Assembly: GCA_947561585.1 (NCBI GenBank)
Contig: CANNZV010000122.1
Location: 389,504-453,503 of the forward strand
Length of the DNA: 64,000 bases
DNA from: Caprella mutica
Lineage: Eukaryota > Arthropoda > Malacostraca > Amphipoda > Caprellidae
Direction of reading: 5' to 3'
Shown here piece by piece: positions 27,374-37,100 of this stretch. The stretch's first letter is position 1. Every line of letters starts with the position of its first letter. The position numbers and the translations under genes were made by a program. The notes under the pieces were generated by a model. That model had not been told where the DNA came from. It searched no databases and saw only the letters and a program-made list of their open reading frames with translations.

Positions 27374-30300
27374 TTAGTCAACAATAATCATCTTCTTAGT
27401 AGCTGTTTCTGTAGCAGTCTCTAACTGATAGTATAGTACTCCTGTTGCATCCAATCCAGCTCTGTTTAAATCTACAGAGTTGTATCCTTTAACACCATCC
27501 ATTTCTATCAATCTTAATATTCTTCCTGATACATCAAATACTTTCAAAGTAACCTCACCAGCTTCTGGTAAGTTGAAACCGATCATAGTTTCTGCTTTGA
27601 ATGGGTTTGGTGTATTTTGGAATAATTCAAAACCGCTTGCAGTTTCTGTTCCGTTAAACTCAAGTACAACGTCTAACAAATCATTTGACTGATATGCTTC
27701 TGATGCAGTATAACGTGAGTTGATGTTGATTACATCTTGAGTGTTAACAGCTGTGTTCGCTACGAAAGTGATAGAGAATAATACCTCATCATTTTCTACG
27801 TTTACACCTTTGTTTGCATTCCAAGAAGTTGTGATTACACCCTCTCCTACTTTAGTCAATCCGAAGTTATTTGCTCCAAGACCTTCTAAGTTAGTGGTTA
27901 CATCTACAAATTCAACTACGCTGTTATCAAATCCTAATGAGAATTGGTAACCTGCGATATTGTTGAAATCTTTAGCCATAAAGTCAACAGTAAATGTTGC
28001 GCCAGCAGCTACTGTTGCAGCTTCTGCTTGAAGCGCTAATTTACCATCCATTGTACGGGTCTCAGTTCCTAATAAACTATTAGGTGATGCTGTTCCATTT
28101 ACATCTCCAATCTTGATACCTACAAAGTTTGATGGTACTGCTGTATTTGGATCTAACTCTACATACTCAGGGAAACTTTCTCCAAGTGGGTTTGCAGCGT
28201 TATTAAATGTATAGTTTGCATCTACAAATCTCCAAGATGTATTTGAAGCTAATTCATCATCGATGTGAAGAATCAATGCTCTCAATTTAACGATATCCAA
28301 TGTTGTTACTGTTTCAGTATGATTCGCATCTGCAGCAATGATTTTGTAAGGAGAATCTAATAATTCTGTTCCTAAAATGTGCTTGCTAATTAATACTAAA
28401 TCATAAGTAGTTACACCATTCAAGTAGTTAATGTCTTTCTCTGCTTCTACATTGTAATCAGTTCCGATTGCCATGTTGAATGAGAATGATCCGTCAACAC
28501 CAGTTACTACTGGAGTTACCATTGGGCCATTTGCATCTGATACAGTTACTGTAACATCTTCTACTACTTCATCATTTTCAGTTGCGATTGAACCGAAAAT
28601 TGTGTTTGGTCCAGGGCAAGAACCATTAGGATCTTGAACCATAATAAATGTAGAACAGAAATCATAGTTTCCTGCTTCATCTGTTACATATAAAGTAACT
28701 GGTACCAATCCATCAGATGGAATATCCGCACATGTAATTACAATGTTATCATCTGTAATATCCGGTGAGAATGAGAATGCTAAGTTGTTGTAATCTGTAC
28801 AGTTATCATAAGATGAACCACTTTCGAAGTCAGAAGCCCAAATTGTAACTTGTTGTGCAGAAGGCATTACTGTAGATGCGATTCCGAAGATACATACTGG
28901 TGTAGGTTTCTTCTTATCCGCTACTGTAAATGTTCTTGAATCTGTTGATGTATTTCCACATTGGTCAGCTACTGTAAATGTTACGGAGTAAGTTCCATTT
29001 GCAAATGAACCAGAAGCAGATTGACCTGTTCCTGTAGTTCCTGTGCTAAATGCCCAAGTGTATTCTAATAAATTAGAAGCTGTACAATCATCAGATGCAG
29101 TAATATCAAATGCAACAAATGCATTTCCACAGTCAGGATCGAAATTATCAATAGCAGTTTCACCATTGAATGTTTCGATAACTGGAGCTGTTGAATTCAA
29201 TACTTTAATTACTTGAGTATAGTGATATACACCAGGAGTATTTGAATTAGTTGGATCCGCTCCAGCAGGAACAGAACACCAGTCAATAATAATCCACTTA
29301 CGTAAAATTTTCAAACATGCATCATCTGCACCAAAGTCAAGTACTGTATCATCATATGTAGATGCTACATTATCACAAGTACCACCAACCCAAGAAGGAT
29401 AGTTATAAGGAGAAGGTAAATCTTCTGGCTCTAATCCTGTTCCACAAGTATTTACTTCGTAATCCAATGGCCATGTAATATTTCCTGTAAATGGATTGTT
29501 ATCATTAATAATAATAGATTGGAAACATCCATCAAAGTTACCAGCGCCATCAACAGCAGACCAAGCAATCTTGATTTCTCCATTTCCACAATTATCCAAA
29601 GTTTTCAAAATCACATTAGATGTAACAGTAACATCACAATTATCAAATGCGATAGGAGTTCCAGTTATTGCAAGAGCAGATGCAGGAAGTGGTTGTCCTA
29701 AAACAACATCATCATAAATTGGGTTATCACAACCAATTGTAAAGTCTGGCTTACATAAAATCGTTGGATTCATTTTGTCTTGAACCTCTGCTTCTACCAT
29801 ACAAGTATTAACATTTCCAGCAGCATCAGTTACTTTAAATTCAATCATTACAATTGAACCTAAATCACAACAACTGAAAGGAACAGTTGCTCCAAAAGAA
29901 GTTCCATCAAATCCTGGGCAATTTGGATTGTCCATTCTTCTTGCTTCCATAGAAACGATTTCACAGTTATCATTACTTCCATCATCAAATGTAGTTGCAT
30001 TTACAATTGCAGTTCCATTTGATCCTAAAGAAACAATGGTATGCTCATCACAAACAGCAGTAGGCGTAACATTGTCCTCAACAGTAATCTCTTGAGTACA
30101 AGTAGCTGAGTTACCACAATCATCAGTAGCAGTAAAAGTTACTGTATGAGTTCCAGTTGGTAATCCTACCAATAAGTTACCAGAGATTGTTCCAGCAGAT
30201 GATTCCATAGTATAAGTTACACCACCGCCACAATCAGTAGCTGTAGGCATAACCAAAGCAACATTTCCAACACAACTATTATTTGTAGTACTTATTGTTA

Positions 30301-33238
30301 AATCAGCAGGACAAGTCAATACAGGATCTTGAGTATCTTGTACTTTAATGATTTGAGTATGCTCTACTTGATTATTTGTACACCAGTCAATAGCAATGAA
30401 TTTTCTCAAAACTTTAACTCCATTTCCACAAATATCAATAGTAACATCTGGCTCAGCAGTCCAAGTAATATTTCCACAAGAGAATCCAGTTGGTGAACCA
30501 GTTAAATTTGTGTCACTAGGATCTTGTCCACACTCTAAAGTAATATCCGCAGGGAAAGTAACTGTAGCTAAACTAGCTCGTTTTCTACTGTAAGTAGAAG
30601 TACAAGTAGCAGTATTTCCACTACCGTCTGTAGCAGTCCATGTTCTTGTGATAATTTCACTATATGCACCTGAACATCCCATATCTTGTACAGCATCTTC
30701 AAATGACAATGTTACTGGTCCACATCCGTCAGTAGTTGCAACAGGATCAACTGGTTGTTTGTAACCAATTGTACCATTGAATACACGAGGAGTAAATGGT
30801 GCACCTGCAAAGAATCCATTTTGTGATGATCCAGCATCAATCTGAATAAATCCATCAGAATAAGACTGGTTTCCACCATTTCCATTAGTATAGTTTTGTC
30901 CATCATCAACACCATGTACTGCAAATCCCCATTGTCCTGGAGGAAGGTTAATGCTTACTGCATCAGTAGCAGAAATCTCTCCTGGGCCAAATGGTCCAGT
31001 AGCATTAGTTGATCCAACTAATGTCCAGTTTCCAATATTACCTTCTTGGCCAACGTGGGTACCTGAAGCATTTGTAATATAAATATCTACTGCACTTGCT
31101 CCGTCAATACTTAAGTCAAAATTAGTCAACTCAAGATCATCAGTAGTTAAGTTAGTAATGTCAAAGAATACAACACCACCATCAGCATTTCCATTTCCAC
31201 CTGCATTAAGTGTAGTCAATGTAGCTGGTCCTGTAGTTCCAGGAGCAGGAGTAGTTGGAAGGGGATCTAAACAATCCAATTCAACATCTTGACAAACAAT
31301 AACTGGTGCAATTTTATCTTCAACCAAAATAGATCCCCAACATGGGTTTCCAGATGGATTAGTAACCATTACATTATAAATGTTACCTATATCACCAGGT
31401 CCTAAAACAACAGGTTGTCCTTCGTTAGGGCCATCAGCAAAAGTAACTGGGAAGTTTTCATAACATCCATAGTTTCCACCTTCTAAAATTTGATCTGCTC
31501 CTACAATAGCTTGGCAATTTTCATCTAAAGAAATATTTACCATACTATTACATGTGATATCATTTGAAGAAGCTTGGTATTCATTAATGATAACATTGAA
31601 ACTACAAGTAGTTGTATTTCCAAATGCATCTGTACCTGTAAAAGTAACTCCATTAGTTCCTATAGGGAAAGACTCACCTGAAAGAAGACCTGCAGTTTGT
31701 GCTACAGTTGGTCCTGCAATTACAGTTGCATTATAAGTAAATCCACCATTAAATACACGAGGTGTAAAAGGTGCTCCTGCAAATACTCCGTTTAATGATG
31801 AACCTGCATCAATTTGAACAAAAGCATCAGAATAAGATTGATTTGTACCATTACCATTCGTATAATTTTGTCCTGTATTTGTTGCTCTAACTGCAACCCC
31901 AGATAATCCTGGAGGAAGCAATAAACTAAATGCATCAGTTGTAGTAATCTGTCCTGGGCCAAATGGTCCATTTGGAGCATTAGTTGTTACTCCTAAAGTC
32001 CATGCACCTGGGTTTCCTTCTTGTCCAACGTGAGAACCTGTTGCTGTATAAATTTCTACTGGAGATGCAGCATCAATACTTAAATCTAATGATGTAATCT
32101 CAAGTGGGTTATTAGTTAAATTTGTAACATTAAAAAATACAACACCACCTGCAGCATTTCCATTTCCACCAGCACTTAAAGTTGAGATAGTACCTGTACC
32201 TGAAACATCAGAACAGTTATCTGTAACTGTAGCTTCAAATGCAACAACTGCCTCACATGCACCTGGATCAAGGTGAATTACAATGTCAGAAGGGCAAGTA
32301 ATTACTGGATCTTCAGTATCATTAACTGTAACATCTACAGTACATGATACTGGAAGACCAACGCCATCAATAGTTGTAAAAGTAACAGTAGTCGTTCCGA
32401 CAGGATATAATGCCATTGCACTTGTTGTTCCTGTAAAATCGTTAGTTACTGGATTTGGACAATTTGAATTTGCAGATGCCATTGGATCTAACATTGCTCC
32501 ACAAAGACCTGGATCAGCACTAACTGTAATATTTCCTGGGCAAGTAAGTTCGCAAGGAATTGCTCCTGCTATAACCTGAACCGCATCAACTAGAATATCA
32601 CCATGAAAGGAAAAAGAACCAGCTGGTACTGGATCAATAATTGACCCACCAAAATTTACGATAATATCCATCCCCGCGTATGCATCTAAATTGATTACAT
32701 TAGTTAACCAATCAGCAACACCTCCATTTAATGGTTGTCCCTGATCTCCAGTAACAGACCATAATGAAGTATAAGTCGCTCCACCATCTGTAGATACACT
32801 TACTTCAAATGTTCCTATTGCTAGACCATGCATATAATAAGCATATCCCAATTCAATAGGAGCAGTAATTGCACCTGTTAAATCAAGAGAAAACTCAACG
32901 GAAGATGTTGACCCAGCAACTCCAGGAAAACTAGAGTCAAAAGATAACATTCTTGCTCCGCAAAATTCAGTATCAGTACCTGTACTTCCACTTACTGTGG
33001 ATGCTGTAGATTCCCAAAGAGATGTAGAACCTGGTCCAAAAGACCAACCAGCAGGTAATGCATTACCTGAGGTACCTTCAAAATCTTCATCTACTAATGC
33101 TGTTGCTGTAATTGGGGCAACATATGTCGGAGTAGCAATCGGACATGTTTGTGCATTTAAGTTCATTTGAAAACTTAAAAGAACAATTAGCACAGCAATA
33201 CTAGATTGTATTTTTTGTATAAAATTTTTATTTTTCAT
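27374..33238 (-). CDS. Giant HYR-repeat T9SS surface protein, paralogue 2
   Basis: 1954 residues, ATG at 33238. Signal peptide 1-30. The N-terminal module (about 31-230) opens with D-E-D-F-E-G and looks like a MAM/jelly-roll-type adhesin domain, unlike the other two paralogues. HYR units follow. A repeated beta domain of about 150 residues occurs twice (about 356-501 and 675-826), each with G-G-N-G-N-A and N-Q-S-Y-S-D and ending F-T-P-R-V-F-N-G. HYR/Ig-like units continue, then the dockerin-like region (about 1600-1716), cohesin-like domain (1728-1863) and sorting domain (1868-1954). The last 600 residues are almost identical to paralogue 3. Preceded by its small partner gene at 36 bases. Confidence 0.93.
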   Translation of the reverse strand: MKNKNFIQKIQSSIAVLIVLLSFQMNLNAQTCPIATPTYVAPITATALVDEDFEGTSGNALPAGWSFGPGSTSLWESTASTVSGSTGTDTEFCGARMLSFDSSFPGVAGSTSSVEFSLDLTGAITAPIELGYAYYMHGLAIGTFEVSVSTDGGATYTSLWSVTGDQGQPLNGGVADWLTNVINLDAYAGMDIIVNFGGSIIDPVPAGSFSFHGDILVDAVQVIAGAIPCELTCPGNITVSADPGLCGAMLDPMASANSNCPNPVTNDFTGTTSAMALYPVGTTTVTFTTIDGVGLPVSCTVDVTVNDTEDPVITCPSDIVIHLDPGACEAVVAFEATVTDNCSDVSGTGTISTLSAGGNGNAAGGVVFFNVTNLTNNPLEITSLDLSIDAASPVEIYTATGSHVGQEGNPGAWTLGVTTNAPNGPFGPGQITTTDAFSLLLPPGLSGVAVRATNTGQNYTNGNGTNQSYSDAFVQIDAGSSLNGVFAGAPFTPRVFNGGFTYNATVIAGPTVAQTAGLLSGESFPIGTNGVTFTGTDAFGNTTTCSFNVIINEYQASSNDITCNSMVNISLDENCQAIVGADQILEGGNYGCYENFPVTFADGPNEGQPVVLGPGDIGNIYNVMVTNPSGNPCWGSILVEDKIAPVIVCQDVELDCLDPLPTTPAPGTTGPATLTTLNAGGNGNADGGVVFFDITNLTTDDLELTNFDLSIDGASAVDIYITNASGTHVGQEGNIGNWTLVGSTNATGPFGPGEISATDAVSINLPPGQWGFAVHGVDDGQNYTNGNGGNQSYSDGFIQIDAGSSQNGFFAGAPFTPRVFNGTIGYKQPVDPVATTDGCGPVTLSFEDAVQDMGCSGAYSEIITRTWTATDGSGNTATCTSTYSRKRASLATVTFPADITLECGQDPSDTNLTGSPTGFSCGNITWTAEPDVTIDICGNGVKVLRKFIAIDWCTNNQVEHTQIIKVQDTQDPVLTCPADLTISTTNNSCVGNVALVMPTATDCGGGVTYTMESSAGTISGNLLVGLPTGTHTVTFTATDDCGNSATCTQEITVEDNVTPTAVCDEHTIVSLGSNGTAIVNATTFDDGSNDNCEIVSMEARRMDNPNCPGFDGTSFGATVPFSCCDLGSIVMIEFKVTDAAGNVNTCMVEAEVQDKMNPTILCKPDFTIGCDNPIYDDVVLGQPLPASALAITGTPIAFDNCDVTVTSNVILKTLDNCGNGEIKIAWSAVDGAGNFDGCFQSIIINDNNPFTGNITWPLDYEVNTCGTGLEPEDLPSPYNYPSWVGGTCDNVASTYDDTVLDFGADDACLKILRKWIIIDWCSVPAGADPTNSNTPGVYHYTQVIKVLNSTAPVIETFNGETAIDNFDPDCGNAFVAFDITASDDCTASNLLEYTWAFSTGTTGTGQSASGSFANGTYSVTFTVADQCGNTSTDSRTFTVADKKKPTPVCIFGIASTVMPSAQQVTIWASDFESGSSYDNCTDYNNLAFSFSPDITDDNIVITCADIPSDGLVPVTLYVTDEAGNYDFCSTFIMVQDPNGSCPGPNTIFGSIATENDEVVEDVTVTVSDANGPMVTPVVTGVDGSFSFNMAIGTDYNVEAEKDINYLNGVTTYDLVLISKHILGTELLDSPYKIIAADANHTETVTTLDIVKLRALILHIDDELASNTSWRFVDANYTFNNAANPLGESFPEYVELDPNTAVPSNFVGIKIGDVNGTASPNSLLGTETRTMDGKLALQAEAATVAAGATFTVDFMAKDFNNIAGYQFSLGFDNSVVEFVDVTTNLEGLGANNFGLTKVGEGVITTSWNANKGVNVENDEVLFSITFVANTAVNTQDVININSRYTASEAYQSNDLLDVVLEFNGTETASGFELFQNTPNPFKAETMIGFNLPEAGEVTLKVFDVSGRILRLIEMDGVKGYNSVDLNRAGLDATGVLYYQLETATETATKKMIIVD

Positions 33239-33274
33239 ATTAAATTAATTCTAAAGTTTTTAAATACGTTGCTG

Positions 33275-33652
33275 TTATTGTTCTAACAAACCAACTAATT
33301 CTTGATGTAATGGAGCCAGATCGCCTTGATCGGCACTTACATTTTCCATTTGGGAGTCATGAGAAACACTTTCGGTTTCATCAACTCCAGTTTGGATAGC
33401 ATTGGCAACTGTATTTCCTTCGGCTATCTGCTCATATACAACAGTATAGAGCTCTTTTTTTGATACTAAGTATCCGTAAAGAGGATTGTTTTCTTGTGAA
33501 CCACTAAGAATTGGATTGTTCTGAACATTTACAAGTTCATTTTGCAGTAAGTTTAAAGCCTGTCCTGAAGAAACATACTGAGCACTTACGCTTTGAACAC
33601 CCATTACCATAAAGGCTAAGAAAAACACCATCATTAAAAATTTCTTTTTCAT
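33275..33652 (-). CDS. Small secreted cassette protein, paralogue 2
   Basis: 125 residues, ATG at 33652. Signal peptide 1-25 ending V-S-A-Q; mature part starts Q-Y-V-S-S-G-Q-A like paralogue 1. The shared core is E-L-Y-T-V-V-Y-E-Q-I-A-E-G-N-T-V-A-N-A-I, and the end is L-H-Q-E-L-V-G-L-L-E-Q. The region between core and tail is acidic and variable. Predicted mostly helical. It lies 36 bases upstream of its giant partner on the same strand. No known family recognised. Confidence 0.85.
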   Translation of the reverse strand: MKKKFLMMVFFLAFMVMGVQSVSAQYVSSGQALNLLQNELVNVQNNPILSGSQENNPLYGYLVSKKELYTVVYEQIAEGNTVANAIQTGVDETESVSHDSQMENVSADQGDLAPLHQELVGLLEQ

Positions 33653-33860
33653 GAGATAACATGTTTTTAAGTGAGATAAAAAAATTGAAAAAAAATATAA
33701 ATACAGTTATAGGCACAAAAGTCTATAACTGAAATCTACTTTGAAATAAAAAGGTATTGTTGTATATATTTTGACGTACTTCTCCCATAGGGGGAAGCCA
33801 GCAATTTTATAAGTGGCAACTCATATCCAATAATCGTTTATTTGATATGATTTATAATTT

Positions 33861-33980
33861 AATTACGGTTTGGGGAGTACATTAATTAAAATGTAGGAAA
33901 GGACTTTATTAAAATTCCTTTTAATTATTCTGATTAAATTTTGTAAAAATTACGGTAGATGGGAAAGTAAATTAGAATGG
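33861..33980 (-). promoter_or_regulatory. Cassette leader motif pair, copy 2
   Basis: Two plus-strand elements: AATTACGGTTTGGGG (33861-33875) and ATTACGGTAGATGGGAAAGT (33949-33968). Both have close counterparts in the same order upstream of cassette 3. They lie 210-330 bases before the small gene on its transcribed strand. A promoter or activator site is inferred. Confidence 0.5.
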
Positions 33981-34076
33981 TGTTTTTTATAAATATATAC
34001 AAATATAAAAAGCAATATTGGTTAAAAAAAAGATTAGGACTTTTTTCTATGTATTATTTAATTAAAAAAAAGAAAA

Positions 34077-34101
34077 CGCCTTCTGCAATTTGCAGAAGGC
34101 G
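34077..34101 (-). terminator. Cassette terminator, copy 3
   Basis: A 12-bp stem CGCCTTCTGCAA with its complement, differing from copy 2 by one loop base and followed by the same small hairpin before the stop at 34158. Confidence 0.92.
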
Positions 34102-34157
34102 CCTCTTTTTAAAACTTATCTATTATAAAAGATAACCTTTATTAACTCATCCGAAGA

Positions 34158-37100
34158 TTAGTCAACAATAATCATCTTCTTAGTAGCTGTTTCTGTAGCA
34201 GTCTCTAACTGATAGTAAAGTACTCCTGTTGCATCCAATCCAGCTCTGTTTAAATCTACAGAGTTGTATCCTTTAACAGCATCCATTTCTATCAATCTTA
34301 ATATTCTTCCTGATACATCAAATACTTTCAAAGTAACCTCACCAGCTTGTGGTAAGTTGAAACCAATCATAGTTTCTGCTTTGAATGGGTTTGGTGTATT
34401 TTGGAATAATTCAAAACCGCTTGCAGTTTCTGTTCCGTTAAACTCAAGTACAACGTCTAACAAATCATTTGACTGATATGCTTCTGATGCAGTATAACGT
34501 GAGTTGATGTTGATAACATCTTGAGTGTTAACAGCTGTGTTCGCTACGAAAGTGATAGAGAATAATACCTCATCATTTTCTACGTTTACACCTTTGTTTG
34601 CATTCCAAGAAGTTGTGATTACACCCTCTCCTACTTTAGTCAATCCGAAGTTATTTGCTCCAAGACCTTCTAAGTTAGTGGTTACATCTACAAATTCAAC
34701 TACGCTGTTATCAAATCCTAATGAGAATTGGTAACCTGCGATATTGTTGAAATCTTTAGCCATAAAGTCAACAGTAAATGTTGCTCCAGCAGCTACAGTT
34801 GCAGCTTCTGCTTGAAGAGCTAATTTACCATCCATTGTACGTGTCTCAGTTCCTAATAAACTATTAGGTGATGCTGTTCCATTTACATCTCCAATCTTGA
34901 TACCTACAAAGTTTGAAGGTACTGCTGTATTTGGATCTAACTCTACATACTCAGGGAAACTTTCTCCAAGTGGGTTTGCAGCGTTATTAAATGTATAGTT
35001 TGCATCTACAAATCTCCAAGATGTATTTGAAGCTAATTCATCATCGATGTGAAGAATCAATGCTCTCAATTTAACGATATCCAATGTTGTTACTGTTTCA
35101 GTATGATTTGCATCTGCAGCAATGATTTTGTAAGGAGAATCTAATAATTCTGTTCCTAAAATGTGCTTGCTAATTAATACTAAATCATAAGTAGTTACAC
35201 CATTCAAGTAGTTAATATCTTTCTCAGCTTCTACATTGTAATCAGTTCCGATTGCCATGTTGAATGAGAATGATCCGTCAACACCAGTTACTACTGGAGT
35301 TACCATTGGTCCATTTGCATCTGATACAGTTACTGTAACATCTTCTACTACTTCATCATTTTCAGTTGCGATAGAACCGAAAATTGTATTTGGTCCAGGG
35401 CAAGAACCGTTAGGATCTTGAACTTGGATAAATGTAGTACAGAAATCATAGTTTCCTGCTTCATCTGTTACATATAATGTAACTGGTACCAATCCGTCAG
35501 CTGGTACATCCGCACATGTAATTACAATGTTATCATCTGTAATATCTGGTGAGAATGAGAATGCTAAGTTGTTGTAATCTGTACAGTTATCATAAGATGA
35601 ACCACTTTCGAAGTCAGAAGCCCAAATTGTAACTTGTTGTGCAGAAGGCATTACTGTAGATGCGATTCCGAAGATACATACTGGTGTAGGTTTCTTCTTA
35701 TCTGCTACTGTAAATGTTCTTGAATCTGTTGATGTATTTCCACATTGGTCAGCTACTGTAAATGTTACTGAGTAAGTTCCATTTGCAAATGAACCAGAAG
35801 CAGATTGACCTGTTCCTGTAGTTCCTGTGCTAAATGCCCAAGTGTATTCTAATAAATTAGAAGCTGTACAATCATCAGATGCAGTAATATCAAATGCAAC
35901 AAATGCATTTCCACAGTTAGGATCGAAGTTATCAATAGTAGTTGCACCATTGAAAGACTCGATAACTGGATCAGTAGAATTCAATACTTTGATTACTTGA
36001 GTATAGTGGTGAACACCTGGAGTATTTGGATCTGTTGGATCCGCTCCTGTAGGTACTGTACACCAGTCAATAATAATCCACTTACGTAAAATTTTCAAAC
36101 ATGCATTATCTGCTCCGAAATCAAGTACTGTATCATCATGTGTAGATGCTACATTGCTACAAGTTCCGTCATTCCATGTTGGGTAGCTATAAGGAGTAGG
36201 TAAATCTTCTGGCTCTAATCCTGTTCCACAAGTATTTACTTCATAATCCAATGGCCATACGATACTGTTTCCATCAAATGGATTTGCATCTTCAATGAAG
36301 ATTTTTTGCTCACAGTTATCAAATAATCCACCTGGATCTACTGCAGACCATAAAACTCTGATTACTCCAGTTCCACAGTTATCTACATTGTTGAAGAAAA
36401 CATTAGAAGTTACAGTAGCATTACAATTATCAGCAACAGCTGGTGTTCCTGTTAATCCAACAGCAGCAGCAGGTAATGGTTGGTTAACCAAAATCGCATC
36501 AATTAATGGATCATCACAACTGATTGTAATGTCTGGCTTACAAGCAATGATTGGAGCCATTTTATCTTGAACTTCAACCTCTACCATACAAGTATTAGTT
36601 AATCCAGAAGCATCAGTTACTTTAAATTCAACCATGATCGTGTTATTCACATCACAGCAGTAGAAAGGTACCGTTGGTCCAAAAGAAGTTCCATCAAATC
36701 CTGGGCAATTTGGATTGTCCATTCTTCTCGCTTCCATAGAAACGATTTCACAGTTATCATTACTTCCATCATCAAATGTAGTTGCATTTACTAATGCAGT
36801 TCCATCTGATCCTAAAGAAACGATAGTATGCTCATCACATACAGCAGTTGGTGAAACATTGTCCTCAACAGTAATCTCTTGAGTACAAGTTGCAGAGTTT
36901 CCACAATCATCTGTTCCAGTAAATGTTACTGTATGAGTTCCGATTGGTAATCCTACTAATAAGTTTCCAGAAATAGTTCCAGCAGAAGCTTCCATAGTGA
37001 AAGTTACTCCACCACCACAATCTGTAGCTGTAGGCATAATCAATGCAACATTTCCAACACAACTATTATTTGTAGTACTTACAGTTAAGTCAGCAGGACA

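Larger units (their letters stand above)
33653..34157. other. Leader region of cassette 2 and tail of cassette 3, 505 bases
   Basis: No gene. Contains the cassette-3 terminator (34077-34101), the cassette-2 leader motifs (33861-33980) and a small hairpin near the small gene (AGTTATAG with CTATAACT, about 33702-33730). Confidence 0.6.
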
